Below, one piece after another: positions 1 through 5,400 of a DNA stretch of 6,826 nucleotides; positions within the stretch are counted from its first letter, which is position 1; every line of letters begins with the position of its first letter. The notes below the pieces were generated by a model. The model saw only the letters and a list, made by a program, of their open reading frames with translations. It ran no database searches and was not told the origin of the DNA. The stretch is from CAIZGX01 sp039805165 (GTDB lineage: Bacteria; Bacteroidota; Bacteroidia; Flavobacteriales_D; Sanyastnellaceae): contig JBDLUS010000218.1 in assembly GCA_039805165.1 (NCBI GenBank), positions 1 through 6,826 of the forward strand, written 5' to 3'. Position numbers and translations under genes: made by a program.

Positions 1-2
1 AA

Positions 3-764
3 GCAAGTATTCAAGGCGATTTTACAGCATGTTATGGAGACACGGTTTCATTGTCTGTGTTGAATCCCAATCCGACATTTAATTACCAGTGGCAATCGAG
101 TGCTCAGTTGTTAAGCGGACAGGGAACTTCGTCGGTAGAGTTTATAATTACAGCAGGTACAACAGTGTCTGTCTCTGCCGCAACGCCAAGCGGATGCTTT
201 GCCCAAGACACAGTTCAAGTTGCGGTGAGTGCCTTGAATGCTTCTACAATTAATGCGAGTGCGACACCGGCAGTTGTTCTTGTAGGGACGAATGTTCAGT
301 TGAATGCGAGTCCTGTGAATGCCGGTTATAGTTATGTTTGGACACCCAATTTAGGATTGAGCAATGCGAATATTCACAATCCAAATGCTATTATTGAAAC
401 GACTTCAACGTACTATGTAACAGTTGCCGATGGCGACTGTATTCAGCAAGACAGTGTAACGGTTCGTGTGGTTGATTTTATATGTGGAAGGCCAACTGTG
501 TACGTTCCGAATGCCTTTACTCCGAATCTCGATCAAGCAAACGAATGGCTTTATGTGAGAGGAAACTTTATCACAGAATTGAACTTCAAGGTCTTCGATC
601 GCTGGGGTGAATTGGTTTTCGAAACACAAGATCAAAGTGTTGGTTGGAACGGCTATTACAAAGGGAAGAAAGTAGACCCGGCTGTTTTTGTGTACTATCT
701 CCGCACAGTTTGTGAAGGTGGTGAAATATATTTCGAAGAGGGAAATATTACGGTGCTAGAATAA
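3..764 (+). CDS. T9SS type B sorting-domain (gliding motility-associated C-terminal, CHU_C) protein, 5'-partial
   Basis: This is the C-terminal 253 residues of a larger secreted protein. The frame is open to the left edge (ASIQGDFTACYGDTVSL...), so the true start lies outside the window; the TTG at 51 is internal. Roughly residues 1-75 and 76-160 are Ig/PKD-like beta-sandwich repeats; the second shows the familiar 'YSYVWTPNLGLSNANIHNP' and 'STYYVTVADGDC' pattern. The last ~90 residues (from CGRPTVYVPNAFTPN, through FKVFDRWGELVF and GWNGYYKGK, to the ending GNITVLE) match the gliding motility-associated C-terminal domain, the type B sorting signal recognised by the type IX secretion system. 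Known for the family: such proteins are exported across the outer membrane and secreted or surface-attached, often as adhesins. The function of the missing N-terminal part cannot be told. The PorP/SprF-family gene follows after 7 bp, probably in the same transcript. Confidence 0.9.
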   Translation, partial: ASIQGDFTACYGDTVSLSVLNPNPTFNYQWQSSAQLLSGQGTSSVEFIITAGTTVSVSAATPSGCFAQDTVQVAVSALNASTINASATPAVVLVGTNVQLNASPVNAGYSYVWTPNLGLSNANIHNPNAIIETTSTYYVTVADGDCIQQDSVTVRVVDFICGRPTVYVPNAFTPNLDQANEWLYVRGNFITELNFKVFDRWGELVFETQDQSVGWNGYYKGKKVDPAVFVYYLRTVCEGGEIYFEEGNITVLE

Positions 765-771
765 CATCAGA

Positions 772-1797
772 ATGGGAAACGAGAACAGGAAGAGAAACGG
801 AATGAGAATAAGAATGCTAGCATTCTTTTTTGCATTCTCGTATTGTTCTTTCGCTCAGGATATACATTTCAGTCAGTTCGATCAGGCAATGCTTTGGCAG
901 AACAGCGCTCAGGTTGGTGCATTCAACGGGCAATTTCGCTTTGCTGCCAATCAACGGAATCAATGGCGAAGTGTGACAACACCTTATCAGACGTTTGGGT
1001 TTTCTGCTGAAGCGAAAGAGTTCAATGCTAAGCCTTGGTCTTTCGGATTGAATGCAGGAAGTGATGTTGCGGGAGATTCTCGTTTCAGGACATCGCAAGT
1101 GCATTTGCATGCGGCGCATACATTGTATAAGCCAAGTGATAGCCTAGAAATTAGAGCAGGAGGATCATTCGGAATTACTTCACGCGGATTCGATCCGAGT
1201 GCCTTGGTTTACGATTCTCAATGGAATGGACTGAGCTTTGATCCAAATCTTTCCAACAATGAAATTTTCGCCACTACGACGACAGTTTATCCTTCTGTTG
1301 GATTGGCTGTTTTCATTCAGAAACAAGAAAGTAAATTTCGCTGGAATGCAGGGTATTCCTTGAACAATATCACGCGCCCGAAACAAAGTTTCATGGATGA
1401 CGATGCTGTCGTATTGGATATGCGTCATTCTTTTCAAGCGAGTGCCCGAATGCCCATCAATCAATTGTATGAAGTTGAAGTAGTGTCGCTTTTTCAGCGA
1501 CAAGGTAAAATGAAAGAGTTGGTTCTAGGTCCACGCGTGTACTACAAACTTCCTTCAGAGAAGTGGGAAAATCAACGTGTGTTTGCTGGAATTCACGGGC
1601 GTTTTCGAGATGCTGCATGGATTGAAATGGGAGTTGAATACAACGAATGGCGCGTGGGAATGTCTTATGATTTAAACACGTCAACCTTACGTCCGGCCAG
1701 CACAGGAAGAGGAGGTTTGGAGTTTTCCATTGTCTACATAGTTCCGCCTAAATTGAAGCATGGCACCTTAAAAAAGGTGTGTGTTCCATATTACTAA
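772..1797 (+). CDS. PorP/SprF family type IX secretion system outer-membrane protein
   Basis: A 341-residue predicted outer-membrane beta-barrel of the PorP/SprF family. A signal peptide is visible (RIRMLAFFFAFSYCSFA|QD, cleavage after about residue 28), followed by the hallmark start 'QDIHFSQFDQAMLWQNSAQVG', alternating beta-strand segments, and the characteristic end 'GRGGLEFSIVYIVPP...KKVCVPYY'. Family knowledge: PorP is part of the T9SS machinery, and SprF-like paralogues next to a cargo gene are needed to secrete type B cargo such as SprB. The position 7 bp after a type B cargo gene makes a dedicated SprF-like partner more likely than core PorP. The start is uncertain. ATG 772 is the longest. 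ATG 802 gives a more typical signal peptide (MRIRMLAFF...) and has a purine-rich AGGAAGAG at 787-794 with suitable spacing. ATG 814 is a third option. Confidence 0.9.
   Translation: MGNENRKRNGMRIRMLAFFFAFSYCSFAQDIHFSQFDQAMLWQNSAQVGAFNGQFRFAANQRNQWRSVTTPYQTFGFSAEAKEFNAKPWSFGLNAGSDVAGDSRFRTSQVHLHAAHTLYKPSDSLEIRAGGSFGITSRGFDPSALVYDSQWNGLSFDPNLSNNEIFATTTTVYPSVGLAVFIQKQESKFRWNAGYSLNNITRPKQSFMDDDAVVLDMRHSFQASARMPINQLYEVEVVSLFQRQGKMKELVLGPRVYYKLPSEKWENQRVFAGIHGRFRDAAWIEMGVEYNEWRVGMSYDLNTSTLRPASTGRGGLEFSIVYIVPPKLKHGTLKKVCVPYY
810..831 (+). repeat. 18-bp perfect palindrome plus T-run inside the PorP/SprF signal-peptide codons
   Basis: AAGAATGCTAGCATTCTT (810-827) is a perfect palindrome and is followed directly by further T residues (T-run 826-831). 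As RNA it can fold as a 7-bp stem (AAGAATG/CATTCTT) with a CTAG loop and a U-run, terminator-like but AT-rich and probably weak. A second copy of GCATTCT at 832-838 could compete for the same 5' arm. It lies between the cargo gene and the body of the partner gene, so an attenuator is conceivable; chance is also possible. Confidence 0.35.
1764..1779 (+). repeat. Inverted repeat at the 3' end of the PorP/SprF-family gene
   Basis: CACCTT (1764-1769) and AAGGTG (1774-1779) are perfect 6-bp arms around an AAAA loop, 16 nt before the porP-like stop. No T-run follows closely, so it is not a canonical terminator. It could stabilise the 3' end of the cargo-porP transcript. Confidence 0.3.
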
Positions 1798-1806
1798 AAA
1801 CAATTG

Positions 1807-1814
1807 TATTTTTG
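1807..1814 (+). promoter_or_regulatory. Bacteroidota -7 promoter element of oxyR-selO
   Basis: TATTTTTG matches the Bacteroidota sigma-ABfr -7 consensus TAnnTTTG exactly and lies 18 bp before the oxyR ATG, in the 35-bp gap after the porP-like gene. The expected start of transcription is about 1818-1821, giving a leader of roughly 12-15 nt. No good -33 TTTG is seen at the usual distance (1784-1789 reads TTCCAT), so the promoter may need an activator or be weak. It implies that oxyR-selO can be transcribed separately from the secretion genes upstream. Confidence 0.5.
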
Positions 1815-1819
1815 TAGGT

Positions 1820-1834
1820 ATAGATTTTACCTAT
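1820..1834 (+). promoter_or_regulatory. Candidate OxyR binding site (ATAG-N7-CTAT) over the oxyR start
   Basis: ATAGATTTTACCTAT fits the E. coli OxyR half-site consensus ATAGntnnnanCTAT at all ten specified positions and contains the LysR T-N11-A pattern. It begins about where transcription should start and overlaps the first two bases of the oxyR ATG, a position suited to autorepression. E. coli OxyR tetramers contact two such boxes 7 bp apart; no good second box is present on either side (1798-1812, 1842-1856), so only one dimer site is supported. An overlapping inverted repeat, TAGGTA-N7-TACCTA (1815-1833), shares part of it. The E. coli consensus may not hold in this phylum. Confidence 0.4.
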
Positions 1835-2720
1835 GAACTTTCAACAGCTAGAATACATTGTCGCTTTAGAGAAACATAAGAATTTTGTTGCCGCCGCAGC
1901 GGCCTGTTTTGTCAGTCAGCCAACCCTTTCCATGATGGTTAAGAAGTTGGAAGAAGAACTTGAGATTGTGATTGTTCGAAGAGGCGCACAACCTCTAGAA
2001 TTTACCGAAGAGGGAATGTTGTTGTTGAATCAGGCTAAACGAATTTTAGCTGAACAGCAAATGATGCGTGAGATTTCGAAAGAGATTTCCAAAGGTCTCG
2101 ATGGTGAAATTCGCATTTCGGTTATTCCTTCATTGGCCTCGACGGTGGTTCCCAATTTCATTAAGAACATTGAAAGTGGAGATCATGATTTGAAAATTAG
2201 TATACAGGAACTGCCTACGGAGAAGGCTTTGGTAGCTTTAACGCAAGGCGATATTGATCTCGCGATTCTTGCGACAGAAAGTGATTCTTCCGTTTATACT
2301 TCTCACCCCATCTACGAAGAAGAGTTTGTGGCGTACGTGTCTCCCTTAGAAAAAATGCCCGCGAGAAAATTCATTCAACCGAAACACATTGCTTCCGAAA
2401 AGTTATGGTTCCTATCGGAAGAACATTGTTTTCGCGAGCAGGCCTTTGAGGTGTGTAGTTTCAAAAAGAAAAAGAAATCGAAGATTAGTTATGACGCCGG
2501 AAGTATTCAAACGCTTATTCGATTAGTTGATGAGAACGGAGGAATGACCTTGGTTCCCGCTGCCTCGACGCAGTTTTTATCTGCAAAGCAACGCGCCAAT
2601 GTGCGTGAGTTTGCGCCACCTGTACCTGTGCGTTTGGTGCAATTGACAAGTTTGAAAGACTATCCGCGTAAGCGCGTGGTATCCTTTGTTGTAGAGGCCT
2701 TAAATCCTTCCGTAAAATGA
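1833..2720 (+). CDS. oxyR: OxyR-type hydrogen-peroxide-sensing LysR family transcriptional regulator
   Basis: A 295-residue LysR-type regulator, normal length. Residues 1-60 form the winged helix-turn-helix (MNFQQLEYIVAL, SQPTLSMMVKKLEEEL); about 90-290 form the substrate-binding-like sensor domain (GEIRISVIPSLASTVVPNFI...). The OxyR diagnosis rests on 'EEHCFREQAFEVC': the cysteines fall at C199 and C208, the same spacing and the same numbers as the peroxidatic and resolving cysteines of E. coli OxyR, followed by the family-typical 'SIQTLIRLVDENGGMTLVPA'. Expected role: oxidation to a disulfide by H2O2, then activation of peroxide-defence genes such as catalase, ahpCF and dps. A lysine-rich stretch (K211-K215, K217) follows C208 and is unusual. 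It has its own -7 element and a candidate OxyR site directly upstream. Its stop overlaps the selO start by 4 bp, so the two are probably co-translated. Confidence 0.93.
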   Translation: MNFQQLEYIVALEKHKNFVAAAAACFVSQPTLSMMVKKLEEELEIVIVRRGAQPLEFTEEGMLLLNQAKRILAEQQMMREISKEISKGLDGEIRISVIPSLASTVVPNFIKNIESGDHDLKISIQELPTEKALVALTQGDIDLAILATESDSSVYTSHPIYEEEFVAYVSPLEKMPARKFIQPKHIASEKLWFLSEEHCFREQAFEVCSFKKKKKSKISYDAGSIQTLIRLVDENGGMTLVPAASTQFLSAKQRANVREFAPPVPVRLVQLTSLKDYPRKRVVSFVVEALNPSVK

Positions 2721-4111
2721 AATTGAATTATGCGCAATTGCCTTCGGAATTTTATTCAGAGGCTACGCCGTTAAAATTTGAAAAAGCCAAACTTGTTTTT
2801 TGGAACGAAAGGTTTGCTTCGAAATTTTCAAGTGGATTTTCATCTAACGAATTTCTATCAATGGCTCGTGGTGAGAACTCTTGGTTGAAGGAGCCAATAG
2901 CCATGGCTTATGCTGGACATCAGTTTGGACATTTCAATGTTCTCGGAGATGGAAGAGCTGCATTGATAGATGAATGGAAGAATAAGGAAGGTATTCTTTT
3001 CGATGTGCATTTGAAGGGAAGCGGCGAAACTGTTTATTCGCGACGAGGAGATGGAAGAGCAACGCTGAAGGCAATGTTGCGTGAAGCCATTATGAGCGAA
3101 GCCATTCACGCATTGGGAATTCGGACAACCAGAACATTGGCTGTTGTGGATACAGGAGATTTTATTCATCGCAATGGAATGGAAAAAGGCGGAATGTTAG
3201 CGCGCATAGCATCGAGTCACTTGCGTGTGGGGACATTTGAATATTCGCTTGTTCAAGACGATGTAAATAAGTTGAGGGCTTTGTCAGATTATACAATTGC
3301 TCGACATTATCCGCAATGTGCGAGTTTAGAAAATCCGTATTTAGAATTGTTGAAGGAAGTTGTGCGTATTCAGATTGAATTGATCGTGGAGTGGATGCGC
3401 GTTGGATTTATTCACGGAGTTATGAATACCGATAACATGAGTATTGCTGGAGAGACAATAGATTATGGTCCGTGCGCATTTATGAATGTGTACAAAGCCA
3501 ACACATGTTTCAGTTCCATTGATACACAGAGAAGATATGCCTTTGCCAATCAGCCCGGCATTGCGCAATGGAATTTGTGGGTTTTCGCGAACAGTCTTAT
3601 GCCGTTGATTCATGAAAACGCAAAGGTGGCCAAAGAAATGGTCATTGAAGTGATCGATGCTTTTCCAACACAGTTTGGAGCAGCATATTATTCCATGATG
3701 GGAAGAAAATTAGGTGTTGAAATTTCAACTCAAGAAGGAAGGGAATGGGTGGAAGAATTCTTGGAAATCATGGAAGAGACGCAATCAGATTACACCAACT
3801 CATTTTTGTTTTTGGAAGGGAAGGAGGCGAGTGAAGTTCATTTGTCTGAAAGTTCGCGCTTTCAAAATTGGCTTTCTACAAAAGATAGTTTTCCAAAGGC
3901 TGAAATTGAAAATTCAAATCCAATTGTCATTCCCCGCAACGAATGGGTTGAGCGCGTGCTGAATGAAGCTGTCGAAAACGATAACTGGAAATTGTTCAAC
4001 GAATACCAAGAACGACTCCAGCATCCGTATGAATCTCAATCGGGCGAAAATGTTTTTTCAACCTTCAATCCGAAAAATGATTTGAGCTTTAAAACGTTTT
4101 GCGGGACCTGA
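2717..4111 (+). CDS. selO: Protein adenylyltransferase SelO (YdiU/UPF0061 family)
   Basis: A 464-residue SelO protein, near normal length (E. coli about 478). SelO has a pseudokinase fold that binds ATP in flipped orientation and transfers AMP to Ser/Thr/Tyr of target proteins; in E. coli and yeast it affects redox proteins and oxidative-stress resistance. Recognisable blocks are MAYAGHQFGH, LGDGRAAL, HLKGSG, YSRRGDGRA, LREAIMSEA, SSHLRVGTF, HGVMNTDNMS, TIDYGPCAFM, FANQPGIAQWNL and the terminal TFCGT. By analogy with the Pseudomonas syringae structure (numbers from memory, constant offset of 13), the active-site set is present: K100, E123, R163, R170, D239, N240 and D249. Cys462 is third from the end, the position of selenocysteine in human SELENOO. 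C264 lies in the activation-loop region, so a regulatory disulfide is possible. ATG 2717 overlaps the oxyR TGA (ATGA). No terminator is visible downstream; it converges on the DUF4197 gene 2 bp away. Confidence 0.94.
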   Translation: MKLNYAQLPSEFYSEATPLKFEKAKLVFWNERFASKFSSGFSSNEFLSMARGENSWLKEPIAMAYAGHQFGHFNVLGDGRAALIDEWKNKEGILFDVHLKGSGETVYSRRGDGRATLKAMLREAIMSEAIHALGIRTTRTLAVVDTGDFIHRNGMEKGGMLARIASSHLRVGTFEYSLVQDDVNKLRALSDYTIARHYPQCASLENPYLELLKEVVRIQIELIVEWMRVGFIHGVMNTDNMSIAGETIDYGPCAFMNVYKANTCFSSIDTQRRYAFANQPGIAQWNLWVFANSLMPLIHENAKVAKEMVIEVIDAFPTQFGAAYYSMMGRKLGVEISTQEGREWVEEFLEIMEETQSDYTNSFLFLEGKEASEVHLSESSRFQNWLSTKDSFPKAEIENSNPIVIPRNEWVERVLNEAVENDNWKLFNEYQERLQHPYESQSGENVFSTFNPKNDLSFKTFCGT

Positions 4112-4113
4112 TA

Positions 4114-4842
4114 CTACCCCCCAAAAACCTTCTTCAATAATTCTGAAGTGCGCGCAATCGGATCTTTACGGATCAGTAATTCTTCTTCAGCAACTTTAAC
4201 GAACAAACCGTCAATGGCGCGTTCGGTAGCGAATTGAACCAAGTCTGGATTCACCTTTTCAATCAATGGGATCTTGTTGTAACGTGTAATCACGAATTCC
4301 CAATTCTTTGTAGCACCTACTTTGTCTAATGATGTTTTGATGATCGGTTTGAACGCTTCAACCAAGGCAGCGCGTGTTTTCGATTTCAAATATTCTGTCC
4401 CAGCGTTTTCTCCACCTTTAACAATGTTTATCGCATCGGTAATGGTCATATCTGAAATTGCGCGAATGAAGATGTCTTTCGCCGCGCTACCTGCATCTTC
4501 TGCAGCGCGATTAAGTGAAAGTATTACGTCGTCACATTCTTTATTCAATCCGAGGCTGCGTAATTTGTCTTCAACCTTTTTAGCGTCTGGAGGAAATGGA
4601 ATTTTGATCTTTGGATTCCCGAAGTATCCGTCCGTTTTAGAAACCAACTCCGTTCCTTTTGTCGCTCCTTTGCTTAACGCTTCTTTCAGTGCTTTACCGG
4701 CTTCTTCTTCGGTGAATCCAGAAGTTTTTGCCGTTTGTTGAAGCTTTTGCTCGGCTTGTTTTTTCAAGTCCTTTAGGCTTTGTGCGGAAACGCTAGAAGC
4801 TAGCGCTATAAGGATTGCTGAAAGGGTGATGACTTTGTTCAT
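4114..4842 (-). CDS. DUF4197 domain-containing exported protein
   Basis: A 242-residue protein with a clear signal peptide (MNKVITLSAILIALASSVSA|Q, cleavage after residue 20), so it is likely periplasmic. No lipobox cysteine is present. After a lysine-rich helical stretch (22-65), residues ~72-240 match DUF4197: KIKIPFPPDAKKVEDKLRSL, SLNRAAEDAG, KDIFIRAISDMT, ITDAINIVKGGENAGTEYL, RAIDGLFVKVAEEE and the conserved ending IRKDPIARTSELLKKVFG. The family is common in Bacteroidota and Proteobacteria; I know of no established biochemical function and do not propose one. The protein is predicted mostly alpha-helical. It is a single-gene unit, convergent with selO and divergent from the Mpo1-like gene across 74 bp. 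A weak -7-like TAAATTTA (4847-4854) lies just upstream of the start on this strand. The signal-peptide codons contain a CGCTAG-aag-CTAGCG inverted repeat. Confidence 0.9.
   Translation of the reverse strand: MNKVITLSAILIALASSVSAQSLKDLKKQAEQKLQQTAKTSGFTEEEAGKALKEALSKGATKGTELVSKTDGYFGNPKIKIPFPPDAKKVEDKLRSLGLNKECDDVILSLNRAAEDAGSAAKDIFIRAISDMTITDAINIVKGGENAGTEYLKSKTRAALVEAFKPIIKTSLDKVGATKNWEFVITRYNKIPLIEKVNPDLVQFATERAIDGLFVKVAEEELLIRKDPIARTSELLKKVFGG
4791..4805 (-). repeat. Short inverted repeat in the DUF4197 signal-peptide codons
   Basis: CGCTAG (4791-4796) and CTAGCG (4800-4805) are perfect arms around a 3-nt spacer, in codons 13-17 of the DUF4197 gene (Ala-Ser-Ser region). A hairpin here would lie about 40-50 nt into the coding mRNA. 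No known site matches it. Confidence 0.25.
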
Positions 4843-4875
4843 TTGATAAATTTAGTAGTTTCTTTGAAGGATTCG

Positions 4876-4912
4876 TTTGTTTAACAAGAATTCAACCAAA
4901 ATATTATCTTAG
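4876..4912 (+). promoter_or_regulatory. Possible promoter of the Mpo1-like gene
   Basis: TATCTTAG at 4905-4912 differs from the Bacteroidota -7 consensus TAnnTTTG at one base and ends 4 nt before the ATG, so the transcript would be leaderless or nearly so. A TTTG at 4876-4879 could be the -33 element, but the 25-nt spacing is longer than usual. It sits in the 74-bp divergent gap (4843-4916), which also contains a short palindrome, TTGTT-T-AACAA at 4877-4887. Confidence 0.35.
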
Positions 4913-4916
4913 CCTC

Positions 4917-5354
4917 ATGTCGAAACTAGATGCCTTATTAAACGAATACGCACAGAGTCATCAGAATGCTTTGAATAAGAAGATTCATTACATCTGTGTT
5001 CCTTTTATTTATTTCTCAATTGTTGGAATGCTCTTCGGATTGAAGTTAGGGGAGTGGAATGGAGTTGAAATTAGATGGGTCTACATAATCTTGACATTGG
5101 TTATGATCTATTATGCGCGCTTGAAATTCTGGTTGATGTTGGTCATGCTAGTCTTCAGCTTGATATGCATTGCCCTCAACGGCTATATAGAATCATTGAA
5201 CGTTATTCCGATTTTCTACTTCTCGTTAGTGGTTTTCGTGCTTGCTTGGATAGGACAGTTTTACGGGCATAAAGTTGAAGGCAAGAAACCTTCATTTCTG
5301 AAGGATTTGCAATTTCTTCTCATCGGTCCGGCATGGATTCTTTGGAAGAGGTGA
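4917..5354 (+). CDS. DUF962 / Mpo1-like family membrane protein
   Basis: A 145-residue integral membrane protein with about four hydrophobic segments (~27-42, 53-67, 70-89, 96-114) and a hydrophobic C-terminal stretch. It carries the two DUF962 signatures. Near the N-terminus, LNEYAQSHQNALNKKIHYICVP gives Y11, H15, N20, H24 and P29. Near the C-terminus, WIGQFYGHKVEGKKPSFL gives Q114, H118, E121 and P125, then LIGPAWILWK. Yeast Mpo1, from the same family, is an Fe2+-dependent dioxygenase that shortens 2-hydroxy fatty acids by one carbon (alpha-oxidation of phytosphingosine-derived acid) and depends on conserved histidines. By inference this protein could act on 2-hydroxy fatty acids, which many Bacteroidota make, but the substrate is not shown here. 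The start at 4917 puts the signature at the usual distance from the N-terminus. A TATCTTAG promoter-like box ends 4 nt before the ATG, and a terminator follows 14 nt after the stop. Confidence 0.87.
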   Translation: MSKLDALLNEYAQSHQNALNKKIHYICVPFIYFSIVGMLFGLKLGEWNGVEIRWVYIILTLVMIYYARLKFWLMLVMLVFSLICIALNGYIESLNVIPIFYFSLVVFVLAWIGQFYGHKVEGKKPSFLKDLQFLLIGPAWILWKR

Positions 5355-5368
5355 AATCATTACAATTA

Positions 5369-5400
5369 GGGCGAAAAATATTTCGCCCCCTATATTTTTT
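5369..5400 (+). terminator. Rho-independent terminator after the Mpo1-like gene
   Basis: GGGCGAAA (5369-5376) pairs perfectly with TTTCGCCC (5381-5388) across an AATA loop, followed by CC and a T-rich tail TATATTTTTT (5391-5400). It starts 14 nt after the stop at 5354. The tail is also the last codons of the opposing ftcD gene (Glu-Lys-Ile-stop read from 5401 down to 5390), so the ftcD stop is part of the structure. On the minus strand the same hairpin directly follows the ftcD stop but lacks a good U-run, so it would terminate ftcD less well. Confidence 0.8.

Noticed and set aside
51..53. TTG at 51 as the start of the first gene
   Set aside because: The frame is open to the left edge with 16 more sensible codons, and the sequence there already looks like an internal Ig/PKD-like repeat; the gene starts outside the window.
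832..855. Lipoprotein signal at the cysteine in FSYCSFAQ of the PorP/SprF-family protein
   Set aside because: The residue before the cysteine is Tyr, not Gly/Ala/Ser, and the family normally has a plain signal peptide with cleavage before QD, as seen here.
2462..2480. A-rich run in oxyR as a programmed frameshift site
   Set aside because: The runs are AAAAAG interrupted by G and never give a true X-XXY-YYZ heptamer; the zero frame continues through the conserved C-terminal half of OxyR.
4091..4100. AAAACGTTTT palindrome near the selO end as a terminator or operator
   Set aside because: It is only 10 bp, AT-rich, and encodes the conserved Lys-Thr-Phe before the terminal Cys; no T-run follows a stable stem.
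4132..4148. CTTCA-N7-TGAAG as a terminator for selO
   Set aside because: The stem is only 5 bp, there is no T-run, and it lies inside the well-conserved DUF4197 C-terminal codons.
4322..4741. Open frame of 139 codons on the + strand
   Set aside because: It lies wholly antisense to the DUF4197 coding region, which has a clear family match; the translation resembles no family I recognise. The other overlapping frames at 405-635, 817-1119, 1180-1503, 1457-1684, 2858-3169, 3341-3613, 3714-3962, 5075-5272, 5979-6170 and 6375-6698 were rejected likewise.
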